64,000 bases of DNA from Spirosoma fluviale (GTDB lineage Bacteria; Bacteroidota; Bacteroidia; Cytophagales; Spirosomataceae). The stretch is taken from positions 62,001 through 126,000 of the forward strand of contig NZ_OCNH01000007.1 of NCBI RefSeq assembly GCF_900230225.1, written 5' to 3'. Made by a program: the position numbers and the translations under genes. Positions 26,362-37,400 of the stretch are shown piece by piece. The notes under the pieces are model-generated. The model saw only the letters and a program-made list of their open reading frames with translations. It did no database searches and was not told the DNA's origin. The number at the start of each line of letters is the position of its first letter. The stretch's first letter is position 1.

Positions 26362-27459
26362 TTAGTCTCCACGGGGTAACCAAATAACGGCTTTGGTCAG
26401 GCCCGGCGAAGGACTTTCGATGGTCAACCGGCCTTTATTCAACCCCAGGATTACGCGTACAATAGCCAATCCTACACCAAAGCCCTGCTGTTCATACTTT
26501 TTCCGGTCAAACTGCACATAAGGACCTATACTTGTGTCGTTTTCAGGAGTAAACGGCTGGCCTGTATTGGTAATGGTCAGGCTGTATCCAGCTTCATCCT
26601 GTTCTCCTGTTATATGTACGGTTTGACCGGGGTACGAGAATTTAAAGGCATTATCAATCAATTCTTCCAGGCATTTTTTCAAATTAATTGCTGAAAGCTG
26701 AAGTTGAGCGCTGGCAATCTCCTGCCACCAGTCTACTTTCCTATCGAGCCGGAGTTCAATTGACTCGACACAGGCCGTAACAAGTTCTGCCGAAATGGGG
26801 GAACTACCACTTGTGTAGTAGACATATTCGGGATGGGATGGCTCCAGTTTTTGTAAGAGGTCCATTAACTGGATATTGTCCAGAGAGCGTTTCAGCCGGA
26901 GCCCACTCACCTTAATCATGTTGAGCATCATCTGTGTATCCTCACCATTGAAGGACTGACTCCGATCCGTTAACATGGAGGCAAACCCAATTATACCCGT
27001 CAGACAGGTGTTGTATTCGTGAACCGATACAGAAGCTAACGAGTGGCGGAAGTTTTCCATTTGCGCTTTCAAATCCGCCTTCCGCGTTGTTTCCCGCTGC
27101 AACCGGCTTTCAATAGCACTTAGCAGGCTCTGGAACGTAAAGGGTTTGGTCAGGTAGTCATCGGCTCCCATAACCATGCCCCGGCGCAGATCGGCGGGTT
27201 CGGTCTTGGCGGTCAAAAATATGAATGGGATATTGGCGGTTGTCCGGTTGTTACGAACCACATCCAGCACCTGATAGCCATCCACTTCCGGCATCATGAT
27301 ATCACATAAAATTAAATCCGGTTGTTGCAATAGAGCCTGACTTATGCCCTCACGACCGTTCACTGCCGTCTCTACCTGAAAGCCATGCAGAGTAAGTAAT
27401 TCGGCTACGTTTTCCCGAATTTGGGTTTCGTCTTCAACAAGTAAGATTTGAGTAGTCAT
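26362..27459 (-). CDS. Receiver-histidine kinase fusion (short)
   Basis: The 365-aa protein has an N-terminal receiver (Asp53 in LCDIMMPEVDGYQV, switch Lys in DDYLTKPF), a short linker and a divergent kinase core. The acceptor region reads SVSVHEYNTCLTGIIGF, with His147 in HEYN rather than HEFR, a form common in receiver-kinase hybrids. The HATPase domain has LEELIDNAFKFSYPG and GFGVGLAIVRV. It sits 19 bp after one large kinase gene and 35 bp before another, so it is probably co-transcribed and can accept phosphate from either. The receiver is close to that of the LytTR regulator at 31439 (RENVAELLT versus RENIAELLT), suggesting duplication. Confidence 0.88.
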   Translation of the reverse strand: MTTQILLVEDETQIRENVAELLTLHGFQVETAVNGREGISQALLQQPDLILCDIMMPEVDGYQVLDVVRNNRTTANIPFIFLTAKTEPADLRRGMVMGADDYLTKPFTFQSLLSAIESRLQRETTRKADLKAQMENFRHSLASVSVHEYNTCLTGIIGFASMLTDRSQSFNGEDTQMMLNMIKVSGLRLKRSLDNIQLMDLLQKLEPSHPEYVYYTSGSSPISAELVTACVESIELRLDRKVDWWQEIASAQLQLSAINLKKCLEELIDNAFKFSYPGQTVHITGEQDEAGYSLTITNTGQPFTPENDTSIGPYVQFDRKKYEQQGFGVGLAIVRVILGLNKGRLTIESPSPGLTKAVIWLPRGD

Positions 27460-27478
27460 TAACTTCGTAAAAAAATAA

Positions 27479-30400
27479 TTAGTGGGACGTTACGGTTGAA
27501 GGTGTATTTATTAATGATGTAGCCACTGGCTCGTTGGTAAGACTTGTAGGCAAGGTAACAATACAGGTAGTTCCTTTCTTTTCTTCGCTCCGGATGTCAA
27601 GATAGCCGCCATGCAGTTCGATAAACTGCCGGGCAATGACCAATCCCAGGCCTGTGCCCGGTATTCCATTTGAATTACTAGCGCGAAAAAAAGCCTGAAA
27701 TAACGCCGACATTTCCCGCGCCGGAATACCCACTCCCTGATCGGTTATTTGAACGATAATCGCTTTTTCTTTAAAAATAAGCCGCAAGGAAGGGTTATCC
27801 GTCGAAAACTTAAAAGCGTTTGACAGTAGGTTAACAATGACATGGCTGATCAGCTTTTGATCAATAAAAACAATGTAGGGTATCCCTTCTATTGACACAT
27901 TGACAGATCGATTAGTTGACTGCTCACTAAAGTGCGTTTTAATAATGTCGGTACAAAGCGCCACCATGTCGACATGGCGAGGAGAAAACTTTACTTTTCC
28001 GGCGTCGATAGTGCCAATCGTCAATATGTTTGAGAGGAGGGTTCCAAACTGATCAATTTCTTTACCAATCACATTTAAGTGATGGTGAATCGACTTGTTG
28101 CCAGTGGCCGTTGGCAAGTCGAGGTAAAACCTTATCAAATCGACACTGGATTGAATGGTTGCCAGCGGTGTACGAAACTCGTGCGAAGCGGTAGAAACAA
28201 ACTGCGACTTAAGCTGATTCAGTTCCTGTTCCCGTTGCAGCGATTGCTGCAACACTAATTCTTTCTCTTTCTGACTTGTTACATCGTTGGCAATGCCAAT
28301 GTGCCGGACAATTTTACCGTAGCTATCATGCACCACGAACGTACGGATCGACAGCCAGCGGACATTGCCATCCATACCCTTCAGACGACAGTAAAACTGG
28401 CCTTCGTAACCGGCTTTGTACTGGTCTATAAAAGCTTTGACGAGTGGTTTATCCTCCTCCACGATGGAATTCATGAATGAACGCGGATTGTCGTATAAAC
28501 TCTGGCAACTGGCGTTCCACACCCGCTCATAAGCCGGGTTGACATACAACAATTCAAACGGTTCTGCCGAGTGAATCCAGAAAATCTCATCAACATTTTC
28601 GGCTATTTCCCGGAACCGGCGCTCACTTTCCCGAAGGGCATCTTCGGCCACTTTTCGCTCCGTTACATCGGCAACGACCCCAATCGCTCTAACGGGCTTA
28701 CCGGCTTCATCTGTCAGGACGATCCCGTTAGATTCCATGTAGCGGATGGTCCCGTCTGGCCGTACAATGCGCGCTACTTCGTTTGAGATCAAATTGGTTA
28801 GCGGTATGGTAACAACGGCATCCCGATCATCGGGATGAAGCATCTTTGCAAAATCTGAAAAATGCCATTCCGTTCGACCCGGCCTTAACCCATGCATTTC
28901 CCACAGGCGGTCGTCCCAGATTAGTGTATCCTTTTTAAAGTCTCTTTCCCAGATTCCCTGACCAGCTGCACTGGTAGCCACCTGAAGCCGCTGATTGAGG
29001 TTAATCAATTGCCTTTCGGCCTGCTGGCGTTCCGTTACATCCCGTGCGGAGGCATAAAATATAGCGTTTACCCGTATCGCATTCCACTCCAGCGACCGGT
29101 AGGTACCGTCTTTTTTCAGAAACCGGTTCAGTTGATTGCGAACCGGCCTGTAGTTCGTTAGTTCCCATACACTTTGCTGAAGAAGTTCCTGCTCATCCGG
29201 GTGTACTAACTCTGCAAACGTTAACTGATCGAGTTCTTCTCTACTATATCCCAGGGTCATATCCCACGCCCGGTTGGCAGTCAGGAGTTTTCCATCAACG
29301 GTTACTACACAGTGCAGATCAATGGCCCCTTCGAAAAAGGTACTTAACTCCTCATTCTTCTCCTGAAGCTCTGATTCAATCGCTTTCAGCCCGGAAATAT
29401 CCGTAGCAATGCCCACATAGCCGATAGTTTCGTTGTTCTCATCGGTTAAAACACTCGACGCCATCAGTACCGGTATCAGGCTTCCGTCTTTGCGGCTAAG
29501 TAGACATTCGGCCTGAAAATAGCCGTGTTCGGCCAGCATATCGAGCAAACCAGCCGAAACAACTTCATCAGGTTGGGTAGTAACATAAGTTATTACCGGC
29601 ATTGGACTGTAGCCCTCCCTTAATTCAAGGTACGCTACCCGGCCAACTAATTCCTCGACCCGGTAACCGATCAACTTTTCGCAGGCTCGATTAGCCGTTT
29701 GAATAACTCCGTAAATATCGGTGGACAAAATAGCCTGACTGGCGTGTTCAAAGATAGCCCGTTGTACTGTCGACAACTGTCTGACTTCTCTCGTTCGTTC
29801 TTCTACCCGTTGTTCAAGCTGTTCGGTGTACTCCTCAAGCTGTTCATCCAACTGTTGTTGATACAGGACGATAGCTAGCTGGCTGGCTACTTCCTGGGTA
29901 ATATGCCGGTACTCTTCCGTGAAGAAATGCGGAGTTACCGCAGCCAGCGTTAAAGCCCCTATGCATTCCTGCCGACTAAACAACGGAATAATAACGAGCG
30001 ACTGAAAGCCCTCTTCGTGCAGAACTGCACTTAAGGCAAGCGACGAATTCGTTGCACCCGGCCGTAAATCGGGCAGGTAGGTAAGCTTCTCGCCAGCCAG
30101 AAACTGTTCATAGAAGCAGGGGTCGGTAATAACCTGACGCGGATTGCTGACGGGAACACCGTTTACCAGCCTGCACTTGGCCACGGCCAGTTGGGTGACC
30201 TCATCAATCTGAAAAACCGTTATTCGTTCGCACGGCACCATAAAGTGAATGTACTTCATGGCAATTAAGAGGGGGGGTCTATCGGCCAACCGGGAGCTTA
30301 ATAATGCCTGGTCAATTTCATGCAGGCCCTCTAACCGCTGATTGGCCCGTTTGATAGCCGACTCTTGCTTTAGTCGGCCAAATACGTTGATAATGAGCGT

Positions 30401-31255
30401 ACCGAAAGTTTGTAGAAGAGAAACATCACTTTGCCCCCATTTATGGGCCTGGGTGAGCGTAAAAAACGCAATAAACCCCTGTGTTTTTCGGTTCTGAATC
30501 AGTGGAACGGCAATTAGGGAACGAACCGCCATTGCTTTCAGGATACTTTCATCATTGATCTCGTCTAACTGCGTCTCATCGATACTAAATTGAATCAGCT
30601 GCCCGGTTTCCAGCTGATGTGACCAGGCAAAACTGTGTATGGGAACATTCTGGTTGGCTTGTTTTCGGGAGTCTATACCCGGAGCGCACCATTCATGGGT
30701 ACAACTCCCGTACTGATGGTCGTCCGAATAGATAACTACGGCTGCCCGTTCGGCAACAATGTGGGTGCCGATCTGCTCCAGCGCTTCAATCATATAGGCA
30801 TCCAGCTCCGCAGATTCGAGGATAATCATCCGGCTCGACACGGTCGACAGGATTGATTCCATAGCCAGGCGACGCTGTAACTCCTGCTCCGATTTCTTTT
30901 GTTCGCTGATGTCCTGAATAGTGACCATGAGTTGCCGGTCCATTCGGGTTATTATCACGTGGAGCCATACCTCTTCGCCTGCGCACTGCCCATATTGATG
31001 GAACTGTTGCGACTCGCCAGTTTGCAGGCTGGTCAGGAGTTGACCAACGAAGGCACAGTCCTCTTCGTTCTGAAAAAGGCCAGCTACGAACTGCCCGGTA
31101 AAGTCGTCCCGGGTTCGTCTGAGAATCGTGGCAAAAGCAGTATTAACCAGTTTATAGCGAAACGTCGCTATCAGCAACTTATCGGTATAGACAGGCTCAA
31201 CAAAGGCAACTCCCTGAAGCGAAACATCAAACCAAAACTGCGAAAACTCATCCAT
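27479..31255 (-). CDS. Multi-PAS/GAF sensor histidine kinase
   Basis: This 1258-aa soluble kinase is paralogous to the one at 22121. An N-terminal PAS-like part (1-115) is followed by GAF (CTHEWCAPGID marks the same position as in the paralogue), a second GAF, a coiled segment, then four PAS/PAC units. HisKA has STASHEFRTPLATI (His about 1025), and the HATPase core has VNLLSNAFKFST, DQGVGIP and GTGLGLV. It is first of three closely spaced minus-strand genes and probably the promoter-proximal gene, with a 183-bp gap to the LytTR regulator upstream. The ligand is unknown; a soluble redox, light or small-molecule signal is plausible. Confidence 0.92.
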   Translation of the reverse strand: MDEFSQFWFDVSLQGVAFVEPVYTDKLLIATFRYKLVNTAFATILRRTRDDFTGQFVAGLFQNEEDCAFVGQLLTSLQTGESQQFHQYGQCAGEEVWLHVIITRMDRQLMVTIQDISEQKKSEQELQRRLAMESILSTVSSRMIILESAELDAYMIEALEQIGTHIVAERAAVVIYSDDHQYGSCTHEWCAPGIDSRKQANQNVPIHSFAWSHQLETGQLIQFSIDETQLDEINDESILKAMAVRSLIAVPLIQNRKTQGFIAFFTLTQAHKWGQSDVSLLQTFGTLIINVFGRLKQESAIKRANQRLEGLHEIDQALLSSRLADRPPLLIAMKYIHFMVPCERITVFQIDEVTQLAVAKCRLVNGVPVSNPRQVITDPCFYEQFLAGEKLTYLPDLRPGATNSSLALSAVLHEEGFQSLVIIPLFSRQECIGALTLAAVTPHFFTEEYRHITQEVASQLAIVLYQQQLDEQLEEYTEQLEQRVEERTREVRQLSTVQRAIFEHASQAILSTDIYGVIQTANRACEKLIGYRVEELVGRVAYLELREGYSPMPVITYVTTQPDEVVSAGLLDMLAEHGYFQAECLLSRKDGSLIPVLMASSVLTDENNETIGYVGIATDISGLKAIESELQEKNEELSTFFEGAIDLHCVVTVDGKLLTANRAWDMTLGYSREELDQLTFAELVHPDEQELLQQSVWELTNYRPVRNQLNRFLKKDGTYRSLEWNAIRVNAIFYASARDVTERQQAERQLINLNQRLQVATSAAGQGIWERDFKKDTLIWDDRLWEMHGLRPGRTEWHFSDFAKMLHPDDRDAVVTIPLTNLISNEVARIVRPDGTIRYMESNGIVLTDEAGKPVRAIGVVADVTERKVAEDALRESERRFREIAENVDEIFWIHSAEPFELLYVNPAYERVWNASCQSLYDNPRSFMNSIVEEDKPLVKAFIDQYKAGYEGQFYCRLKGMDGNVRWLSIRTFVVHDSYGKIVRHIGIANDVTSQKEKELVLQQSLQREQELNQLKSQFVSTASHEFRTPLATIQSSVDLIRFYLDLPTATGNKSIHHHLNVIGKEIDQFGTLLSNILTIGTIDAGKVKFSPRHVDMVALCTDIIKTHFSEQSTNRSVNVSIEGIPYIVFIDQKLISHVIVNLLSNAFKFSTDNPSLRLIFKEKAIIVQITDQGVGIPAREMSALFQAFFRASNSNGIPGTGLGLVIARQFIELHGGYLDIRSEEKKGTTCIVTLPTSLTNEPVATSLINTPSTVTSH

Positions 31256-31438
31256 ACTGTTCTAGTTCAACTCTAGACTTAATTACACTAATCGATCTTA
31301 TTTACACTATAAACATTGTAGAATAAGCCAAAAAGTCATCTTGCTTACTACTGTCAGGCGTTGTCCTGTCTTTTCCCAAAAAAGTTAATCAAAAGGCTTC
31401 AGAAATATACAGTCAATTTTCTATCTGGTATGCGACGG

Positions 31439-32179
31439 CTATCCCGATAGCCAATTTTTAAAATCCCTGAATCTGGCCTTCGCTAATGTGGTCTCATAGG
31501 TTTCCTGACCAATTGTCAAAAAAAGACAATATTTACCTTTATCCCAGTATGTATATTTCTGGACGGTTTTTCGGTGCAGCAGAATGTTTCGGTTAGCCCT
31601 GAAGAAAAGCATTGGGTCCAGCCCGGCGGTTAACTTATCGAGGCTTATATTCACTTGAAAAGTACCTGCCGGGTGATTAACAAAATACTCTCTATTCTTC
31701 GTAAAAAAGCAGAAGCACTCGTCGACCGCCAGCACCATCGTTCCCCGTCTGTCACGTCCATTAACGGTCTTTAAATAATGATCCGAAGTTGGTACCCCAT
31801 TCTGCTGCTGAACTCTGGTCAATCGGCTTTCAATGGCTTTTAGAAGCTCGGAGGTCCGGAAAGGCTTGGTCAGGTAATCGTCGGCCCCTAAATTCATACT
31901 GTAGCGCAGATCCAGCATATCCGATTTAGCGGTTAAAAATATGAAGGGCGTATGCGCCAGATTAGGATTCATTCGCACCCTTTGCAGCACCTGATACCCG
32001 TCCATATCCGGCATCATGATGTCACTCAAGATGAGTTCCGGCAGACACTGTTGGGCCAGGGAGATTCCTTTGACACCATCGGCAGCCGTTTGTACCTCAT
32101 ACCCACTAATTGTTAACAGTTCCGCTATATTTTCCCGAATCTGTGCAACGTCTTCAATAACTAGTATCCGGATTGACAT
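31439..32179 (-). CDS. LytTR-type response regulator
   Basis: The 246-aa DNA-binding regulator has a receiver (residues 1-125, Asp53 in LSDIMMPDMDGYQV, DDYLTKPF with the switch Lys) and a C-terminal LytTR domain (about 140-246), seen from AVDECFCFFTKNREYF and FFRANRNILLHRKTVQKYTYW. LytTR proteins bind paired short direct repeats upstream of targets. It is the only DNA-binding protein of the signalling island and so the likely transcriptional output for the minus-strand kinases. A plausible promoter lies 57 bp upstream. Confidence 0.92.
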   Translation of the reverse strand: MSIRILVIEDVAQIRENIAELLTISGYEVQTAADGVKGISLAQQCLPELILSDIMMPDMDGYQVLQRVRMNPNLAHTPFIFLTAKSDMLDLRYSMNLGADDYLTKPFRTSELLKAIESRLTRVQQQNGVPTSDHYLKTVNGRDRRGTMVLAVDECFCFFTKNREYFVNHPAGTFQVNISLDKLTAGLDPMLFFRANRNILLHRKTVQKYTYWDKGKYCLFLTIGQETYETTLAKARFRDFKNWLSG

Positions 32180-32813
32180 GTATTAAGTGGACACGGTTAA
32201 ATAAGGAGAGTCTTTTATGCCAGATAGCCTTATAGCAATCTTATGTCCAGGGCTGAAGCCAACGACATAAATTTTATTGCTGCCTGCTTAAACGCCCTGT
32301 TTTTGTAGAGACAGGACGGATTTAGGCTTTGCAGACCAACCAGTAAAGCATAACACGTTGAGAAACAGATAGGTCAAGACAGTTCGACCGGTACAGCGAC
32401 AAACATTACCGCAATGCGGAACAGATCATCAAGCTTATATCAATTAAGAATGTAGTATAAAACATAATTCCACAAATCTACTGAAACACAAATAAGTAAA
32501 CAAAAAGTATAAAAATAATTTGAATTTAGTTATCAGATTTTACCTCTTATGAGTTGTTCGACATCCTAAAATACAGGTTCTTCAGTTAATATAGTTCAGC
32601 AGACGCTGCAGACAATAGCTTATGGACAAGTAAGCGTTTAATTCCCATAAACTAAGTACAGCGCAGACAATCCTGCCTGAATTTGGAAACACACCTTGTC
32701 AGGTTTTATCTTCACAGTTAATTTTCCCTGACGTATAGCGGTCAGGTTTTCACTACGAAAGTGTATAAACGTTCATTATGCACTTCTTCTCAACGTTTTA
32801 TTGATTCGTAACC
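32180..32813. other. 634-bp divergent intergenic region
   Basis: This AT-rich spacer separates divergent signalling genes and contains no credible open frame. A promoter-like pair faces the LytTR gene (32236-32263). The word GTCAGGTTTT occurs twice in direct orientation (32698-32707 and 32741-32750), and GCAGACAAT occurs twice nearby. Direct repeats upstream of a receiver-kinase gene could be regulator sites, but none matches a defined LytTR box. Confidence 0.5.
32236..32263 (-). promoter_or_regulatory. Putative promoter of the LytTR regulator
   Basis: On the minus strand GTTG (32260-32263) precedes TAAGATTG (32236-32243), one base off TAnnTTTG. The spacer is about 16 nt, shorter than ideal. 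Confidence 0.3.
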
Positions 32814-34397
32814 ATGATTCTGCTCGTTGATGATAGGCCAGAGAATCTTCTTCCACTGAAAAAGATTCTGGAATTGCATCGGTTTTCGGTTGATACCGCC
32901 GAGTCTGGTGAAGAGGCCTTGAAAAAAGTTCTAAAGGCGGATTACTCGGTTATTGTGCTCGATGTACAGATGCCCGGTATGGATGGGTTCGAGGTGGCGA
33001 ATGCCATTGCCGGTTTTAGCCGGGCCCGCGACACCTCCATTCTTTTTCTTTCCGCCGTTAATACCGATAAGAAATTTATTACCAAGGGGTATACTTCAGG
33101 CGGTATCGACTATTTGACCAAGCCGGTTGACCCTGATATTCTGGTTTTAAAAGTTAAAACATTTCACAAACTTTACGAGCAGCAGCAAGAACTCCGGGCT
33201 ACACAGGCATCTCTTCGCAAGGAAGTTGAGGTTCGAAAAAAAGCACAGGAAGAACTGGCCGAACGCATGCAGGAGTTACAGGCTGTGCTGTCTTCGCTGC
33301 CACAAATGGCCTTTACGGTAGCCCCCGATGGCCGGATCGAATACGTAAACGAACACTGGTATCAGTATGCCAGCGACACATCGACGTTCCCTAACTCCCA
33401 CCCCGACGACCACCTTTGCCACGATTGGGAACAGGCACTTGGCAATGGCGTTGAGTTTACCCGCGAAGTACGGCTGAAAGCCCTGAATACGGACAACTAT
33501 CGCTATCATTTACTTCGTGTCATTCCCATTCAGCAGCAGGGGACTCTGGTTCGGTGGATTGGTACCTTTACCGACATTCACCCTCAAAAACAGGCAGCTG
33601 AGCTACTGGAGCAGCAAGTCAGGCTACGAACTAACGAGCTACTCACCAAAAACGAAGAACTGGAACGAATTAATCAGGAACTTCAGCAATTTACCTGGGT
33701 CGTTTCGCACGACCTCAAAGAGCCCCTTCGTAAAATTCAGTTGCTCAGCGACATAGTCAAGGTAAAGTACCTGAGTACCAATCCCGAAGCTGCAGCCTAC
33801 CTCGACCGGTCCATTCAATCATCGGCCCGGATGTCTGATTTAATTAAAGACCTCCTGGCCTATTCGCAACTGTCCGTACACGAACCGTTCCAGGCCACCA
33901 ATCTCAACACGCTGCTGGCCGATCTTTTACAGGATTTCGATGAGTTGATCTATCAAAAGCAGGCCATCCTGACGATTGATGAGTTGCCCGTAATTGATAT
34001 TATTCCCACCCGAATCCGTCAGGTATTTCAGAATCTGCTGAGCAATGCCCTCAAGTTTTCAAAGCCAGACGTACCACCCACCATTAATATCAGTGCAGAA
34101 CGGGTAGCCAGCAAAACAATTGATAGCCCTCCCTCCCCCACGGGCGATTACTGCCGGATTATTATTCGTGATAACGGAATCGGCTTCGATGAAAAATTCC
34201 TGAACCGCATTTTTATAATTTTCCAACGGCTGCACCACCGTACTCATTACGAAGGAACAGGTATTGGCCTGGCCATTGCCAAGAAAAACATGGATAAGCA
34301 TAACGGGCTCATTTCCGCTCAAAGCCGCGAAAATGAAGGAGCCAGCTTTATCCTGGTCCTACCCGTCAGACAGGCGGGTGCCCTATTGCCCAATTAA
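32814..34397 (+). CDS. Receiver-PAS-histidine kinase
   Basis: The 527-aa protein begins with a receiver (Asp50 in IVLDVQMPGMDGFEV, GIDYLTKPVDPD), followed by a coiled coil (about 120-160), a PAS domain (about 155-260, VAPDGRIEYVNEHW), a second coil, HisKA with QQFTWVVSHDLKEPLRK (His299) and HATPase (LLSNALKFSKP, RDNGIGFDEKF, GTGIGLAIAKK). The HDLKEPLR form resembles phytochrome-type kinases. It is first in the plus-strand signalling set, 29 bp before the hybrid kinase at 34427, so they should be co-transcribed and may pass phosphate between them. Confidence 0.92.
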   Translation: MILLVDDRPENLLPLKKILELHRFSVDTAESGEEALKKVLKADYSVIVLDVQMPGMDGFEVANAIAGFSRARDTSILFLSAVNTDKKFITKGYTSGGIDYLTKPVDPDILVLKVKTFHKLYEQQQELRATQASLRKEVEVRKKAQEELAERMQELQAVLSSLPQMAFTVAPDGRIEYVNEHWYQYASDTSTFPNSHPDDHLCHDWEQALGNGVEFTREVRLKALNTDNYRYHLLRVIPIQQQGTLVRWIGTFTDIHPQKQAAELLEQQVRLRTNELLTKNEELERINQELQQFTWVVSHDLKEPLRKIQLLSDIVKVKYLSTNPEAAAYLDRSIQSSARMSDLIKDLLAYSQLSVHEPFQATNLNTLLADLLQDFDELIYQKQAILTIDELPVIDIIPTRIRQVFQNLLSNALKFSKPDVPPTINISAERVASKTIDSPPSPTGDYCRIIIRDNGIGFDEKFLNRIFIIFQRLHHRTHYEGTGIGLAIAKKNMDKHNGLISAQSRENEGASFILVLPVRQAGALLPN

Positions 34398-34426
34398 CCA
34401 TCAATAGCGGCTCTAATTCATTTACT

Positions 34427-37400
34427 ATGTCACAATCGTCTACATCGAACTCTGTTATACGACAGCTACAGCTTGTTTTTACCCTGTCAACGCTGTTGCT
34501 GCTGATCAGTTTGACAGCTTCTTATTACAGTATTCAGAAGTTGATCAGCAACTCCAAACTGGTCAACCATACCAATCAGGTATTGATTGAGGCCGAAAAC
34601 ATTATTTCCTACATGAAAGATGCGGAGACCGGGCAACGCGGCTACCTCGTTACGCTCGATCCGGTCTTTCTCGAACCGTATAATGGGAGCCGTACAAAAG
34701 TAGCGGTGAGTTACGACCTGCTCCACGAACTAACAAATGACAATCCGGCCCAGCAACGAAGCCTTAACCGAATAAAATCATTGTATGAAGCCAAGTTCAA
34801 GCAAATGCAGCGCGTTATTGACTTGACCAAAGGCAATAAACTCTTTAACCGGGATACGCTTACCCAGCATCGGGAAATGACCCGTGGGAAACAGATCATG
34901 GACGATCTGCGTGTGCTTATTAATCGGTTTAAATTGGACGAGAACCGACTGCTCGACACCCGTATTCAACAGCAGCAGATATACATAAACTACACGCCTT
35001 TTTTACTGTTGTTTGCGGCTGCCGTATCCATGCTGATTACCGCACTTACCTACGTGCGCATAAAGCGGGATCTGGACGATCGGATTGAAAAACAGCAGCT
35101 CGACGAAGCAAAGTACATTGAAACAGCCGGTCGTATTTCGGTGATGGAGTCTATAACCGGTAAAATTGCCGGGGGTGATTATGCTATCCGAAGTGAGGAT
35201 ACTCAGGATGATGAACTGGGCCGCATTGCCAAAGCGCTGAATCAGATGACAGCCTCTCTCGAACAGACCTTTACGGACTTGAAAAGCAGGAACTGGCTAC
35301 AAACGGGAAACGTAAAAATAGGCGATGCCATGCGGGGCGAAAAAGAACTGAAAAAACTGGGTAACCGCCTGATCGACGCCATTGCCGATTACCTGAGCGC
35401 CCCGCAAGCCACTATTTACCTGATCGACACCGATTCGATGTATAAGCTGGCGGGTAGTTATGCAGCCCAGCAGCCACCCATGAGCATCAGGCCCGGCGAG
35501 GGGCTGGCCGGTGAAGCGATTGAACGCAAAAAACTCATTGTCATTCAAAATATTCCGCCTACGTACAGTCGGATTGCGTCTTCTCTGGGCAATGCCGTCC
35601 CCACGGCCCTGGTTATTGCCCCGTTGGTATATGCCGACGTTTGTATTGGCGTCATTGAAGTGGGTTTGCTCCACAATCCCGACCCCATGGAGGTTGCCTT
35701 TCTGGAACATAATCTGGAAGCGATGGCCATTGGCGTTAACTCTGCTCTGGATTACCTCCGGCTCCAGAACTTCCTGGAAGAAACCCAGGCTCAGGCCGAG
35801 GAGTTGCAGGCACAGCATACCGAAATGGAAAACCTGAATGCCGAGCTGGAAATGCAGGCCCAAAAGCTCCAGGCATCGGAAGAAGAACTACGGGTTCAGC
35901 AGGAAGAATTACAACAGACCAACACCGAGCTCGAAGAACGGGGGTTGTTGCTGGAAGAGAAAAACGATGAGATTCAGAAAAAAGCCGATGAACTGGAACT
36001 GACCACCCGGTATAAATCGGAGTTTCTGGCCAACATGTCGCACGAGTTACGGACACCGCTCAACTCCATTCTTCTCCTGAGCCGGTTACTGGCCGAGAAT
36101 AACGAGGATACCCTCACCCCCGATCAGGTCGAGTATGCGCGCGTCATTCAGTCGTCGGGCAACGGGCTGCTTGGGCTGATCGACGAAATTCTGGATTTGT
36201 CGAAGATTGAAGCGGGGCAGATGAAACTGGATTTTCAGGATGTGGCTGTTTCCGAAATTACGGATGAATTACAGTCGCTGTTCGGGTTGGTTGCCAAAGA
36301 AAAAGGGTTGAACTTCTCGATAAACGTAAACCCTAACGTACCGACAGTGATTGAGACGGATCGCATGCGTCTGGGTCAGGTTCTCAAAAATCTGCTCTCC
36401 AATGCCATCAAGTTTACGTCGGGTGGTCAGGTATCCCTGACTATTCAGCGCAGCACCTCAGCCCCGTCAACCCTTTGCTTTATGGTTAAGGATACGGGCA
36501 TTGGCATTCCTCCCGAAAAACAGCCCCTCGTCTTCGAAGCGTTTCAGCAGGCCGATGGGTCAACCAAGCGAAAATACGGTGGCACCGGCCTCGGCTTATC
36601 CATCAGCCGGGAACTGGCCAAGTTGCTTGGGGGCGAAATTACCCTATCCAGCCAGGTGAACGTGGGTAGTGAATTCACCATCCACCTGCCGCTTTCCAAA
36701 GACATTCCCCAACCTGTGTCGCAGGAGATCCCAAGGTCGGAACCACAACTCTTGCCCGCCGTCGACCCAAAGCCCAGGCGATCGACCGAGTACATTAGCC
36801 TGACTATTCCGGAGCCCATTCCGGACGATCGACACGCCATTGCGGAGGGCGACAAAACGATTCTGATTGTTGAGGACGACCCTAATTTCGCAAAATCACT
36901 GCTCGACTACGCCCGCAAAAAAGGATATAAGGGCATTGTAGCCGTTCAGGGAGACGAAGGCTTAAAACTGGCATCAGTGTACAAACCGCTGGGCATTCTG
37001 CTCGACATCCAGTTGCCGGTTATGAGCGGCTGGGAGGTTATGGACGCCCTGAAAGCCAATCCGCAAACGCGGCCTATTCCAGTACATATCATGTCGTCGC
37101 ATAAGCTAAAAAACGAAAGTCTGCTGAAAGGTGCCATTGATTTTGTGGACAAGCCGGTTGCCTTCGAGCAGTTGCAGGAAGTCTTTCAAAAGATCGAATA
37201 CGTCCTCAACCGCAACCCCAAGAAAGTGCTGATCGTTGAAGACAACCCCAAACATGCCAAAGCACTGGCGTATTTCCTGGAGACATTTAACATTACCTCC
37301 GAGTTAAAAAGCAACATTACCGAAGGAATCGACGCCCTGAAACGCAAAGAGGTCGACTGCGTTATTCTGGACATGGGAGTACCCGATTCTACGGCTTACG

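Noticed and set aside
32180-32813. Possible missing gene in the 634-bp divergent gap
   Set aside because: All frames are broken by stops and the base composition is AT-rich, as expected of a regulatory region.
35297-35863. 188-codon minus-strand frame inside the hybrid kinase
   Set aside because: Antisense to the GAF and coiled-coil coding region, with composition typical of reversed coiled-coil codons.
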